This document shows, in pieces, positions 30,475 to 39,715 of a DNA stretch of 45,529 nucleotides (within the stretch, counting starts at the first letter, position 1; the number at the start of each line of letters is the position of its first letter). Under the pieces are notes generated by a model, which was not told where the DNA came from, did not search any database, and saw only the letters and a list, made by a program, of their open reading frames with translations. A program made the position numbers and the translations under genes. Source of the stretch: Chloroflexota bacterium (GTDB lineage: Bacteria; Chloroflexota; Anaerolineae; Aggregatilineales; Phototrophicaceae); contig JAPOYU010000119.1 in the NCBI GenBank assembly GCA_026706395.1, positions 1 through 45,529 of the forward strand, written 5' to 3'.

Positions 30475-31443
30475 GTGAACAAGAACGATGTGGACCTGTC
30501 AAACCCGCGCACGCCGGGGCAATACCTGCGGCTGTTCCTTACCGGCTTTGCCATGGGCGCGGCTGATATCGTACCCGGTGTCAGCGGCGGCACTATGGCA
30601 TTCATTCTTGGCGTCTACGAAACCCTTATTCACGCGATCAAAGCCTTCAACCTGGAGGCTCTGCGATTGGCGCTGCGCCTGAAGATTGACGCCCTGGCGG
30701 AATATGTATCTTTGCGGTTTCTGCTGGCTCTGGGGCTGGGCCTGGCTACGGCGATTCTGGCGCTCTCAAGCTTCCTCAGCGCAACGATGGACGATGCCAA
30801 TGGCCGAGTCATGCTCTTCGCCTTTTTCTTTGGCTTGGTGCTGGCGTCGATATTGACCGTGGGCAGCAAAGTGCGCTGGAACGGCTCCTCCGCTGCTGCG
30901 CTTGTACTCGGCGCCGTCGCGGCATTTATCATCGTCAACATAGTGCCGGCTGAAGCTGAACATACTGCTCCGGCGCTTTTCCTTAGTGGCATGATCGCGA
31001 TCACTGCGATGATCCTGCCTGGCATATCCGGCTCCTTCATGTTGTTGATTCTGGGTCAATACGATTATGTATTGACGGCGGTAAGCAACCGAGATTTACC
31101 GCCTGTCATCGTTGTGGGCTTGGGCGCTGTTGTCGGCATCATCGCCTTTTCCCGCGTCCTCAGCTATTTGCTTAAGCGCTACTACAACCTGACGGTTGCG
31201 CTTCTGGTCGGCTTTATGGCGGGCTCACTGTGGAAGATCTATCCGTGGAAGGAATGCCTTGAAAGCGATCTGGATCGACATGGGGATTTCCGCTGTCTGG
31301 CCGAGGGTAATATCGCGCCTGCCACCGAGTCCGAGGGTTTTGGCATAGCGCTGCTGCTGTTGGTCCTGGGCTTCTTGCTGGTGAACCTGCTTGATCACTT
31401 GCAGGCGAAGGAAAATCCGGTTTTCAAGCGCATTTTGCCCTGA
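30475..31443 (+). CDS. DUF368 / PopT-type undecaprenyl-phosphate translocase
   Basis: Polytopic membrane protein of the DUF368 family, members of which have been shown to flip undecaprenyl phosphate back to the cytoplasmic face for reuse. The 322-residue product has the two family signatures FAMGAADIVPGVSGGTMAFILGVYETL near the N-terminus and AMILPGISGSFMLLILGQYDYVL in the middle, an internal duplication with re-entrant segments, and about eight membrane helices. GTG 30475 is chosen because a full AAGGAG lies seven bases upstream; the frame is open to 30328 without similarity. It is divergent from the ADP-ribosylglycohydrolase gene and converges on mrpG. Function here fits the several polyprenyl-phosphate-linked transferases in the window. 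Confidence 0.9.
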   Translation: MNKNDVDLSNPRTPGQYLRLFLTGFAMGAADIVPGVSGGTMAFILGVYETLIHAIKAFNLEALRLALRLKIDALAEYVSLRFLLALGLGLATAILALSSFLSATMDDANGRVMLFAFFFGLVLASILTVGSKVRWNGSSAAALVLGAVAAFIIVNIVPAEAEHTAPALFLSGMIAITAMILPGISGSFMLLILGQYDYVLTAVSNRDLPPVIVVGLGAVVGIIAFSRVLSYLLKRYYNLTVALLVGFMAGSLWKIYPWKECLESDLDRHGDFRCLAEGNIAPATESEGFGIALLLLVLGFLLVNLLDHLQAKENPVFKRILP

Positions 31444-31455
31444 CGGATGCCGCAT

Positions 31456-31908
31456 CTAGCGCTCGTCATCTTCGCCTCTGCTAGTTGGCCCGTGCTGTCG
31501 CAATGCCCGCTCCTGGGCTTCGATGATATCCTGAATTCGTGAGCGCGCTAGCACCGCGGTGACATCCACCCCCGCGAAAGTAGGCTGATCAGCCGGCGGC
31601 GAGTCTTGAGTAAGCTCTTGCGCCAACTCTTGCGCGATCTCTCGGCGGCGGTGGACCGAGGCGGCGATGGCATGGGTGGCGACCGGACTGGTCAAGAGGA
31701 CAAAGAGACCCAAAGTGAGCAAGCGCAACGCCGAAGACGGCATGAGCAGCGCCGCGCCTAGAAGCAAGCCGAACAATCCCAGTATCGCGACTTTGCCTGA
31801 GGCATGCAGCCGCGTCAGTACATCAGGCAGGCGTATGACGCCAATGACGCCGACGGCGCTGAAGAAGAGACCAAAGAGCAAGGCGGCGACGCCCAGCAGT
31901 TCAAACAT
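31456..31908 (-). CDS. mrpG: Na+/H+ antiporter subunit G (MrpG/MnhG)
   Basis: Small membrane subunit of the Mrp cation/proton antiporter. The 150-residue product has three membrane helices in the first 90 residues and the MrpG string GVIRLPDVLTRLHASGKVAILGLFGLLLG. The tail of about 60 residues is hydrophilic and longer than in most MrpG proteins (about 110-125 residues). It starts two bases after mrpF and ends the operon. Confidence 0.9.
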   Translation of the reverse strand: MFELLGVAALLFGLFFSAVGVIGVIRLPDVLTRLHASGKVAILGLFGLLLGAALLMPSSALRLLTLGLFVLLTSPVATHAIAASVHRRREIAQELAQELTQDSPPADQPTFAGVDVTAVLARSRIQDIIEAQERALRQHGPTSRGEDDER

Positions 31909-31910
31909 GA

Positions 31911-32192
31911 CTAATAGATCCTGCCTTCCGAGATATAGCGTGCGATGCTGATCGTCCCGACAAACGAGAATGCGGCTAGCGCGATGGCCATATCGACGAA
32001 AACCTGTGTGCCTTCGACCAGGGCAAGCATCACGATGATCCCGATCATAAGAGTTGTAATAAGGTCGACCGCCGCAAGTCGATCGGACAGCGAGGGGCCG
32101 GCCACGACGCGCCAGGAAGCTGGTATCAACAGGATGACCAGCGCCAGCAATATGAGTTGGATGGCGGCTTGGGCAAAGGTATTCTCAATCAT
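31911..32192 (-). CDS. mrpF: Na+/H+ antiporter subunit F (MrpF/MnhF)
   Basis: Small Mrp subunit of 93 residues with three membrane helices and the conserved RVVAGPSLSDRLAAVDLITTLMIGIIVMLAL segment, in which the Asp in the loop is a hallmark. Its ATG overlaps the 3' end of mrpE by eight bases and mrpG starts two bases after its stop, so translation of E, F and G is coupled. Confidence 0.92.
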   Translation of the reverse strand: MIENTFAQAAIQLILLALVILLIPASWRVVAGPSLSDRLAAVDLITTLMIGIIVMLALVEGTQVFVDMAIALAAFSFVGTISIARYISEGRIY

Positions 32193-32745
32193 GTCCCAGG
32201 ATTCCTTTGATTCTCTTCAGGCGCATCTGCTGGTCACGCTCAAGATTGCTCTCGGATTCATCCGTATTCAAGCTGTGCACAATCATCAGAACGCCGACAT
32301 CGCGCGTCTCTTGAAAGTCAACGACGAGCTCGCCGGGCGTGATGGTAATCCCGTGGGCGCTGATAGCCGAGATTAATTCGTCTTCGGCTTCATCGCCGGT
32401 GTTGATTATGGAAATGCCGGGCTTGATCGGCATATTCGGCGATAGGACGATGCGCGCGACATTCAGGCCGGCGACCAGGATTTCCTTCGCCATGTACAAG
32501 ATATAGGCGAGCAAGTTGTAAACTTGAAGAAAGGCGTTGCGAATCTTCAAGCTGTCGCCGCGCATTCCCGTAGCCAAGATTCCAACAATACTGAAGAGAT
32601 AGCCCAACAGGAAATTGCCGGGGGTGGGCTGCGCGGTGTAGATCGTCCAGCCGAAAGCCAAAGGCAGCGCCAGCGCCACGGCTTTGCCGATTCTGCGGAG
32701 TCGCTCGGTCATGCTTCCGACGCCTGCCTCCAAAACACTCGCCAT
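32185..32745 (-). CDS. mrpE: Na+/H+ antiporter subunit E (MrpE/MnhE)
   Basis: Membrane subunit needed for assembly of the Mrp complex. The 186-residue product has N-terminal helices (ALALPLAFGWTIYT, FLLGYLFSIVGILATG), the conserved AYILYMAKEILVAGLNVARIVLSP segment and a cytoplasmic domain with ITPGELVVDF and MIVHSLNTDE. ATG 32745 is the first start; ATG 32712 (shorter by 11 residues) has GGAA just upstream and may be real. Forty-two bases separate it from mrpD. Confidence 0.91.
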   Translation of the reverse strand: MASVLEAGVGSMTERLRRIGKAVALALPLAFGWTIYTAQPTPGNFLLGYLFSIVGILATGMRGDSLKIRNAFLQVYNLLAYILYMAKEILVAGLNVARIVLSPNMPIKPGISIINTGDEAEDELISAISAHGITITPGELVVDFQETRDVGVLMIVHSLNTDESESNLERDQQMRLKRIKGILGHD

Positions 32746-32787
32746 GACAATGCTAGCTTGGCGGAAAACATAGAATGGCGCGCCTCT

Positions 32788-34305
32788 CTATTCGCCCAGT
32801 CCATTTGGATATACTGCTGAAATGTACAGATTCGGATCTTGAATTTGGTGGACGGTGGCCGTGACCAGATTTATGAGTGGCTCGGCCAAGAGCGTACCCA
32901 TGAGCAAGCACATGAGAATCATGACAAACGGGGCGAAGTAGCTGTCGCCTTCTGGTTTGGTTTCGGCGGTTTGGTCAAGAGGGTCTTGCTGGAATATCCG
33001 CTGCCAGGCGTGAATCATGTACATGAGCGTGAGGATGCCCGCGCCGACGATGATGATGAGATTCTGCCAATCGCCGCTTTCAACGCCGCCTTGGATCAGC
33101 GCCAGTTTGCTGATGAAGCCGTTGAAGGGCGGCACGCCGGCGAGTGATAGCCCGCCCAGCAGAACCAGCCAGCCCAGGGCCGGTGGCAGTCGGCTCCCAA
33201 TCCCGCTGATATCGGCGAAGTTTGCGGTTTTGATCTTGGTGTAACTGGCGACGACGCCAATCAGCATCAGCAGAGAAGACTTAATGAAGGCGTGATTAAA
33301 GGCATACACGATCGCGCCGATTAGCGCCAGGGTCCCGCCCCAGCCGATGCCGACGAGAATGAATCCGATTTGCGCGAAGGTCGAATACGCCAGCATGCGT
33401 TTGGCATTGTAGGTGCGGAGCGCGCCGAGGCTGCCGAAGATGATGCCGATGATGCCCAAAGTAGACAGCCAGCGTTCAAGCAGAGGCGCTTCTTCAATGA
33501 ACAGCAAGGTCACCAGGCGCAAGATGCCATAGACGCCGACTTTGACGACGATTGACGAGAGCATCGCGCTGATTGGAGTCGGCGCGGTTGTGTGGAAATC
33601 TGGCTGCCAGAAATGAAAGGGAAAGACGGCGCTCTTCAGCAAGAAGGCGCAAAGCAGCATGATGGCTGAAGCCGGCGCCAGGAAGGGTCGGTCTCCGGTT
33701 TGCAGAATCTGTGCGATCTGCGCCATGTTAAGTGTGCCAAAGGTGGCGTACATTGCCGCGATACCGAGCAAGAGAAACAGCGTACCCATCGAGCTGATGA
33801 GAATATATTTGAGCGCGGCTTCCAGGCCGTATTGATCATCCGAAATCGCCGTCAGCGAAACTGAGGCCAGCACCATCAATTCCATAAAGACGAAAAGGGT
33901 GAACAGGTCGCCGGTGAACATCGCGCCGACCAGTCCTACTTCCATCAACAAGAACAGCGGCACAAAGGCCGGGTAGGTCATGCATTTGTCGTGACTGTGA
34001 AAGGTGTAGAGCAAGCCGCCTATCATTATGGCGGTTACCATGAACGCGAAGAGGGCGCCCAGGGAGTCTCCCACGAGAACTATGCCATAGGGCGGCGGCC
34101 AACTGCCCAGGGCATAGGTCTGTATTCCGATATCATGAACTTGCACCAGCAGCGCGGTGCTGAATACCCATGCCAACAAGCCGGTCAAGACCGCCAGCGA
34201 GCGTTGCAGCCTGTTTGACTTGGCGAACAAAAGCGCGGCGATTGCGCCGATTAGCGGCGTTATCAATGTACCGAGCAAGAGAGGATTGTTAGCCATTTGG
34301 GTCAA
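32788..34305 (-). CDS. mrpD: Na+/H+ antiporter subunit D (MrpD/MnhD)
   Basis: Proton-translocating antiporter-like subunit homologous to NuoM/N of complex I. The 505-residue product has about 14 membrane helices, the key Glu in LFTLFVFMELMVLASVSL (helix 5), Lys in FLLKSAVFPFHFWQPDFHTTAPTPISAMLSSIVVKVGVYG (helices 7-8) and YSTFAQIGFILVGIGWG. All the proton-path residues visible in MrpD are present. The start is TTG 34305 (GGAG six bases upstream) or ATG 34296. It follows mrpC by 34 bases. Confidence 0.94.
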   Translation of the reverse strand: MTQMANNPLLLGTLITPLIGAIAALLFAKSNRLQRSLAVLTGLLAWVFSTALLVQVHDIGIQTYALGSWPPPYGIVLVGDSLGALFAFMVTAIMIGGLLYTFHSHDKCMTYPAFVPLFLLMEVGLVGAMFTGDLFTLFVFMELMVLASVSLTAISDDQYGLEAALKYILISSMGTLFLLLGIAAMYATFGTLNMAQIAQILQTGDRPFLAPASAIMLLCAFLLKSAVFPFHFWQPDFHTTAPTPISAMLSSIVVKVGVYGILRLVTLLFIEEAPLLERWLSTLGIIGIIFGSLGALRTYNAKRMLAYSTFAQIGFILVGIGWGGTLALIGAIVYAFNHAFIKSSLLMLIGVVASYTKIKTANFADISGIGSRLPPALGWLVLLGGLSLAGVPPFNGFISKLALIQGGVESGDWQNLIIIVGAGILTLMYMIHAWQRIFQQDPLDQTAETKPEGDSYFAPFVMILMCLLMGTLLAEPLINLVTATVHQIQDPNLYISAVYPNGLGE

Positions 34306-34339
34306 TTGCTGCTCCGAATCGTGACTCGCAAGCTGCCAC

Positions 34340-34684
34340 CTAGTGTTTCAGCTTGTTGATGTCGTTGGAATCTATCGTGTCGTAACGGCGTGAAATGATG
34401 TTGACGAAACCAAGGACGAGAGAAAAACTACCGAAGCTGACCACGATAGCGGTTAGGATCAGCGCTTGGACCAAGGGGTCGCTGGTTTGCCGTCCGGCTT
34501 CAACATTGCTGACATAAGGCGCGAAGTCGCCCTCGAACGCGCCTGCCGCGACGAAGAACAGATTGATGGCGGAGAACAAGATAGCGAAACCGATCGCCGC
34601 TTTGATAAGGTCGCGGCGCAGCAATTGGAAAACGCCAATCCCGAACAGAATGCCGATTGCCAGGGCGAACATAAACTCAATCAT
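34340..34684 (-). CDS. mrpC: Na+/H+ antiporter subunit C (MrpC/MnhC)
   Basis: NuoK-like Mrp subunit of 114 residues with three membrane helices and the family end DPLVQALILTAIVVSFGSFSLVLGFVNIISRRY. GIGVFQLLRRDLIKAAIGFAILFSAINLFFVAAG covers the first two helices. It lies between the fused mrpAB gene (49-base gap) and mrpD (34-base gap). Confidence 0.93.
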   Translation of the reverse strand: MIEFMFALAIGILFGIGVFQLLRRDLIKAAIGFAILFSAINLFFVAAGAFEGDFAPYVSNVEAGRQTSDPLVQALILTAIVVSFGSFSLVLGFVNIISRRYDTIDSNDINKLKH

Positions 34685-34733
34685 TCTGTTTTGCTTTCTC
34701 TATCTCGAAGGTGCATAGTTCTTGACTTTCGCA

Positions 34734-37670
34734 TCATGCATCAGCCAGCTTGACTTGCTCATCAGCCGTGCCCTCTTGACTTCCGTTCGAACGAGCTGTC
34801 GGATAGGCGATCGCTTCAATGATCACTCCCAGGCCGCCCATAACCGTAATGGCAATTGCGATCTCAAACACAAGTGAAGACGTGATATGCAGGCCGAAAG
34901 ACCCGATCAAGTCATACACGCCAAGCGCTTTGTCGAACTGCATATGTCCCATGAATCCCATGCCGGCAAATACTGGCAGCACTGCATTTGCGATGGCGAT
35001 GACGAGCCCCAGGCGCGTAATGAGTTCGGGGCGAAACCAGGGCAACCGCCGTTTCGCTTCGTAATATCCGAAAACGATGTACCACAGCGAAACCGCCAAA
35101 CCGATGGTGACTCCCGCCGTGAAGCCATCGCCTGGTCCGAGCCCGCCATACAGTATTTGCGCGATGCCGATGAGCATGGCGATCGGCAAGACAATGAAGG
35201 AAATTGAACGAGTGAATGGCGTGGACAGGCTGGTGGCATCCTGGATTTCGTCAACGACTTCGTCGTCGAATTCGTGCAATGCGGTCGGCTGCACGGCTTG
35301 GGGCACGAAAGCTCCGCCGGTTCGGCGCCCGCGCGCCAGCAGCGTCAATACACCCAATGCCGCTGTCGTGAATACCGCGATTTCCAGCAGGGTATCTGTG
35401 CCGCGGAAGTCAGCCACAATAGCGCCGACAACATCTTCTGTACTCACTTGATGCGTGTTTTCCAGGTGCCAATGCGCGATGCTGTCCCGCCCTGGCCGAT
35501 TTTGCAGGGCGATAAGGGCGAAGACAAATACGGCAAGGCCAATAACGATTGAGATGCCAAGATCCCGCAGTATGCCCAAGTTGTAGTCGTGGCGGCCCGT
35601 CCACAAGCCATCGATCATCTTTAGGCGGATGCCAGCGCGAATACGCCCCAGCATGATGATGATCAGGACGGTCGCCATCGTTTCCACCAGCAGTTGAACC
35701 AAGGCGACGTCAGGGGCGTGGTCGATCAAGAATATGACGCCAATTGCGTAACCGATGACGCCGTAAGCGATCGCCGCTTTCACGTGTTCCCGGACGACGA
35801 CAGTAAGGACGCCTGCAGCGACGGTCAAGAAAAGCATGAATATTTTCGCAAGGTCGGTGATCGTGACGGAAAAGTCGGTAGGAAGCAGTCTCTGGCCGGC
35901 GGTTACTGTGGATAGGGTCCCCGAAGCAATGAGCACAGCGGCTACGGCGCCGAGTATGATGACAAGATAGTAGCGTACGAAGCCCGACTGCGTGTGCAAG
36001 ACCGTAGCGCCCGCCCAACGGATGTAGGCGAGCATTTCACGATAGACGAGGTCGCTTGAGATTGGGAAAGTGATGCGCGCAATCAAGGGTTTGCGCAGCA
36101 AGAAGAGAATAAAGCCCGCGACCAGAATAAACAGGCTGAGCATGAATACATTATTGAAGCCGACAAATAGATGCAACTCAAAGTCTTTAGGCACCGCTAG
36201 CCTGAGAAGCGGCAAAACCAGTGGTTCGAGCAAAAAGCCCAAACAAAGCGACAGGATCGAAAGCAGCAGCGGGCTCAGCCGAATGAGCGGCGAAGGGCGG
36301 TGGAAGTGAATCTGATGGCGCGGCTTGCCCAGAAAAATATCGTAGGTCAGCATGTAGCCGGCCATCGCGGTAAAGATGGTGCTGAATACTATCGCCAGCA
36401 TCACAATTTGCGTCCAAGGCGCCGTGTAATGCAGCATGGCATCCAGCAAAACTTCCTTGGCGACGAAGCCGAGCAAGAATGGCATGCCAGCCATTGAAAG
36501 CGCCGATATCACTGTGACCAGGAACATGACGGGCATCCGCTTCCGCAAGCCGCCGAGGCGATCAATGAAGCGTGTGCCCGTCGCGTGGTCAATGACGCCC
36601 GCCACCAAAAACAGCGCCGACTTGTAAAGGGCATGGGCGATGATGCCAACGAAGGCGGCTTTCAGGCCGTTCTGGTCGGGTAGGCCGAGCATGGCGACGA
36701 TGGCCCCTAATTTGCTGACTGTGGAATATGCCAGCAGTCCTTTGAGATCGTTCTGCTTCACAGCGAAGTACGCGCCGACCAACATGGTCAAGAGGCCGAC
36801 AGTCAGCAGCATGCTTGTCCACAAGTCGTTCTGATACATAACCGGGGACAAGCGCGCAAAGAGGTAAATTCCGGCTTTTACCATCGTCGCGCTGTGCAGA
36901 TAGGCGCTAGCCGGCGTGGGAGCGCTCATGGCGCCGGGCAGCCAGAAATGAAACGGAAATTGCGCGCTCTTGGTGAAGCCGCCCAACATGATCAAGATGG
37001 CGAAGAGTGTGAACCAGTCGTGCTGCGCCAGTGACTTTGTCTTTAGGATCGCGCCAAGATCGGCGATCAATGTGATCCCGGCTTCCGGATAAAGAATCTG
37101 GCCAGTTGCAACGCTGAGCATGACAATGCCGATGATGAGGGCGAGCGCGCCGCCGCCGGTGACAAAGAGCGCTTTGAAGGCGCCCTCCCGTGCGGCGGGG
37201 TCTTTCGCGCCCTGGAATCCAATGAGCCCGAAAGATGTGATGCTGGTCAATTCCCAGGCGACAAACATCATCAGCAGGTTGCCAGACAGGACGACAGCCA
37301 ACATCGCCCCGGCAAAACTGGAAAGCCAAATCATGAAACGATTGTGTTCGGAGGCGTCATCAAAGTAGGGGCCGGCATAGAAAAAGATCAAGGCGCCGAT
37401 GCCGGTGATGATTAGCGCGAATAGCAGAGACAAACCATCGAGATAGAAAGACAGCGAGATGCCGAGGGACGGGATCCACTCAAACGATTGAATGGTGGCG
37501 GGCTCAGTCTGAAGGCGCGGAGCCAGCGTCAGCAGCCATAAGAAGAGAGCGGCCATGACCAGCGACGACACTAGAGCCTGCGCGGATTTGTCGAGCGAGA
37601 ACCTGACCACCGGCACTGCCAACAACACTGCAAGGAGGAAAGGCGCGACGACAATAACAAGGAGTTCCAT
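34734..37670 (-). CDS. mrpAB: Na+/H+ antiporter subunit A-B fusion (MrpA-MrpB)
   Basis: Largest Mrp subunit, 978 residues. The N-terminal part is NuoL-like MrpA: MMFVAWELTSITSFGLIGFQG with the helix-5 Glu, FTKSAQFPFHFWLPGAMSAPTPASAYLHSATMVKAGIYL with the Lys/His path residues, and LLAYSTVSKLGAIVAMLG. It continues into the MrpA C-terminal domain (LLVETMATVLIIIMLGRI and FRGTDTLLEIAVFTTAALGV, a NuoJ-like end). The last 165 or so residues are a complete MrpB (FIVLPIAMLIGIAQILYGGLGPGDGFTAGVTIGLAVSLWYIVFGY). No separate mrpB exists in the operon, so the fusion replaces it. The fused form is known from group 2 Mrp operons. Confidence 0.95.
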   Translation of the reverse strand: MELLVIVVAPFLLAVLLAVPVVRFSLDKSAQALVSSLVMAALFLWLLTLAPRLQTEPATIQSFEWIPSLGISLSFYLDGLSLLFALIITGIGALIFFYAGPYFDDASEHNRFMIWLSSFAGAMLAVVLSGNLLMMFVAWELTSITSFGLIGFQGAKDPAAREGAFKALFVTGGGALALIIGIVMLSVATGQILYPEAGITLIADLGAILKTKSLAQHDWFTLFAILIMLGGFTKSAQFPFHFWLPGAMSAPTPASAYLHSATMVKAGIYLFARLSPVMYQNDLWTSMLLTVGLLTMLVGAYFAVKQNDLKGLLAYSTVSKLGAIVAMLGLPDQNGLKAAFVGIIAHALYKSALFLVAGVIDHATGTRFIDRLGGLRKRMPVMFLVTVISALSMAGMPFLLGFVAKEVLLDAMLHYTAPWTQIVMLAIVFSTIFTAMAGYMLTYDIFLGKPRHQIHFHRPSPLIRLSPLLLSILSLCLGFLLEPLVLPLLRLAVPKDFELHLFVGFNNVFMLSLFILVAGFILFLLRKPLIARITFPISSDLVYREMLAYIRWAGATVLHTQSGFVRYYLVIILGAVAAVLIASGTLSTVTAGQRLLPTDFSVTITDLAKIFMLFLTVAAGVLTVVVREHVKAAIAYGVIGYAIGVIFLIDHAPDVALVQLLVETMATVLIIIMLGRIRAGIRLKMIDGLWTGRHDYNLGILRDLGISIVIGLAVFVFALIALQNRPGRDSIAHWHLENTHQVSTEDVVGAIVADFRGTDTLLEIAVFTTAALGVLTLLARGRRTGGAFVPQAVQPTALHEFDDEVVDEIQDATSLSTPFTRSISFIVLPIAMLIGIAQILYGGLGPGDGFTAGVTIGLAVSLWYIVFGYYEAKRRLPWFRPELITRLGLVIAIANAVLPVFAGMGFMGHMQFDKALGVYDLIGSFGLHITSSLVFEIAIAITVMGGLGVIIEAIAYPTARSNGSQEGTADEQVKLADA

Positions 37671-37761
37671 CAGTATACGAATCTAACTCGTCTGCGATTT
37701 CACGAGATTTCCCTATGCATCGGCCATGGCGACGCCACACTGCAAGCTAGCGTACCTGCTC

Positions 37762-37779
37762 CCATTGCCTTAGCAATGG
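37762..37779. repeat. Small perfect hairpin between etfA and mrpAB
   Basis: CCATTGC and GCAATGG pair perfectly around the loop CTTA. It lies 62 bases past the etfA stop and about 90 bases before the mrpAB ATG (both minus strand). There is no T-run, so it is not a classical terminator; it could stabilise the etfBA 3' end or separate the two units. Confidence 0.4.
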
Positions 37780-37840
37780 TGAAATGTCCCAACTAGAGCG
37801 TCCGCAGCGGTGTACAGTGCCAACAACCGCCGGCCAAGAG

Positions 37841-38878
37841 TCAGCTCTTCAGGCGCGCTCTTAGCGCGGCGGTCAAAGCGGGCGCGACTTCATAAAGGTC
37901 GCCGACTATGCCGTAGCGCGCCAGCTTAAAGATCGGCGCTTCCGCATCTTTGTTTATCGCGACGATGATCTTGCTGTTGCGCATACCGGCCTGATGCTGA
38001 ATCGCCCCGCTTATGCCGCAAGCGATATATAAGTCCGGGCTGACGACCTTGCCGGTCTGCCCGACCTGGTGCTCATAAGGAATATAGCCGGCGTCCACCG
38101 CAGCGCGACTGGCCCCTATAGCCGCGCCGAGGGTTTCTGCAAGCGGCGTCAGCGTATTGAGGTAGCCATGCTTTGCTTTCCAGATGCTTGCCTCGTCGCC
38201 GGTGAGGTCTGCCGGCGCTAGGGCCGGGTTATTGGCCATACCCCTGCCGCCGCTGACGATGATGGCGGCATCAGCCAAGTTGACCTTACCCGTCTCCGAA
38301 GTGAAATCGAGGACCTCCGTCTCGATTGCGGCGGGTGCCGGCTCAGCAGCGACCTTCTCGCAAGCAATGGCGCCGTCGTCGCTTGGCTGCGACGCTGGAA
38401 ACGCGCGTCCGCGAATTGTGACGAAAGTCGTTGGAGTAATGCAGGTTAACTCCATCATGACCTTGCCGGCGTATGCCGGGCGCGTGCCGATGACCTTGCC
38501 ATCTTCCAGGCGCAGATCGATGACATCGGATAAGAGCCCGCTATTAGTGTCGCCGGCGGAGCTGGCCAGCAATTCCCGGCCGCGATTTGTCGCCGCAGAC
38601 ACGACGGCGACCGGGCGTCGTTCGCTCACCAGCTTGCTCAGTAAGGCCGCATAAGATTCCAATCGATACTCCCGCAAGCTGTCATCGGCGCAGACGAGAG
38701 CATTTGCCGCGCCGCGCCGCCCGCTCTCGCCAGCAATTGCGCCGGCGTTTTCACCGAATACAAGCGCTGTTACATCGGTTTCATAGGCTTGCGCGAGAAT
38801 CCTGGCGGCGCTTAGCGCTTCCCAACTGCTTGAGAGAGCGCGGCCGGCAAAGGCTTCTATCCAGACGAATACACTCAA
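37841..38878 (-). CDS. etfA: Electron transfer flavoprotein subunit alpha
   Basis: FAD-carrying subunit of the electron-transfer flavoprotein that collects electrons from acyl-CoA and other dehydrogenases. The 345-residue product ends with the EtfA FAD-binding domain: IVSGGRGM, LAETLGAAIGASRAAVDAGYIPYEHQVGQTGKVVSPDLYIACGISGAIQHQAGM and IVAINKDAEAPIFKLARYGIVGDLYEVAPAL. The region before it is the domain that pairs with EtfB. Its ATG overlaps the etfB stop (four-base ATGA). No acyl-CoA dehydrogenase or Etf-quinone oxidoreductase gene is in the window, so its partners are elsewhere. Confidence 0.95.
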   Translation of the reverse strand: MSVFVWIEAFAGRALSSSWEALSAARILAQAYETDVTALVFGENAGAIAGESGRRGAANALVCADDSLREYRLESYAALLSKLVSERRPVAVVSAATNRGRELLASSAGDTNSGLLSDVIDLRLEDGKVIGTRPAYAGKVMMELTCITPTTFVTIRGRAFPASQPSDDGAIACEKVAAEPAPAAIETEVLDFTSETGKVNLADAAIIVSGGRGMANNPALAPADLTGDEASIWKAKHGYLNTLTPLAETLGAAIGASRAAVDAGYIPYEHQVGQTGKVVSPDLYIACGISGAIQHQAGMRNSKIIVAINKDAEAPIFKLARYGIVGDLYEVAPALTAALRARLKS

Positions 38879-39660
38879 AGCACTTTCTCCTCAAACAGGC
38901 GCTCAACCAAATCTTCCGCTTTTGCCTCGACATTGTCGCCTTCTATGATTTCCGTGCTGACGTCGCGTTCGGGCGGATTCATATAGCGCAGGGCAGTGGT
39001 CGCCGCGCGCGGCAAGTCTATACTCAGATCGGCCGCCGACCAGACCGGTATTTGCGCCTTGGCCGCTTTGCGAATACCAAGGAAATTGGGGTAGCGCGGC
39101 TCGTTTATGCCCTTCATAACGGAGACAACTGCCGGCAGCTTGGCGGCGACCAATTGCCTGCCTTGTTCCAGCATCTTCTCGACCTTGATGGCGCCGGCCG
39201 CGAAATCCAGTTCAACAATCTCGGAGACGTAACTTAGCATTGTCCAGCCCAGACGCCGCGCCAGCTGATAGGTATGTTGATCGGTTGCGACATCTACGCT
39301 CTCTTTGCCAAATATGATCAAGTCTACATCATCGAGTTTTCGAATCGCGCCGGCTGCCAATGCCGACCACACCAGGCTGTCATTCATGTCCGCGCCAGGT
39401 TCTTCAACCCGCAGCGCATTCGTGATGCCCATCGCGATGCTATGCTTCAAGGCATCGTCATTGAATGCCGAGCCGATGGCAATTACGGTCGAATCCCCGC
39501 CGCTGTTTTTCGCTTGAACGATCGTCTCCTCAAGCGAGTACTCGTCCCAGGGATTCACGACTGTGGCGACATCGCCCCAAGTGACTTCCCCATCGCCGTC
39601 TACCCAGACTTTGGCGGCGGTATCAGGTGTGCTGCGTGTAAACGTTACAACATGTGCCAC
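38875..39660 (-). CDS. etfB: Electron transfer flavoprotein subunit beta
   Basis: AMP-binding subunit of the electron-transfer flavoprotein. The 261-residue product has VNPWDEYSLEETIVQAK, DALKHSIAMGITNALRVEE, DLIIFGKESVDVATDQHTYQLARRLGWTMLSYVSEI (which includes the recognition-loop region) and LPAVVSVMKGINEPRYPNFLGIRKAAK, all typical of EtfB. GTG 39660 is the start, with GGAGG six bases upstream. It is translationally coupled to etfA and is read from a predicted promoter at 39688-39715. Confidence 0.94.
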   Translation of the reverse strand: MAHVVTFTRSTPDTAAKVWVDGDGEVTWGDVATVVNPWDEYSLEETIVQAKNSGGDSTVIAIGSAFNDDALKHSIAMGITNALRVEEPGADMNDSLVWSALAAGAIRKLDDVDLIIFGKESVDVATDQHTYQLARRLGWTMLSYVSEIVELDFAAGAIKVEKMLEQGRQLVAAKLPAVVSVMKGINEPRYPNFLGIRKAAKAQIPVWSAADLSIDLPRAATTALRYMNPPERDVSTEIIEGDNVEAKAEDLVERLFEEKVL

Positions 39661-39687
39661 TAGGGACCTCCCGGCGCTTTCCCGAGC

Positions 39688-39715
39688 ATTGTATAGGCAA
39701 AATGCAAAAAGTTAA
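39688..39715 (-). promoter_or_regulatory. Probable promoter of etfBA
   Basis: On the minus strand TTAACT (39710-39715) and TACAAT (39688-39693, five of six matches) are 16 bases apart, 28 bases upstream of etfB. The -35 box overlaps the stop codon of the pentapeptide-repeat gene. Confidence 0.45.
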
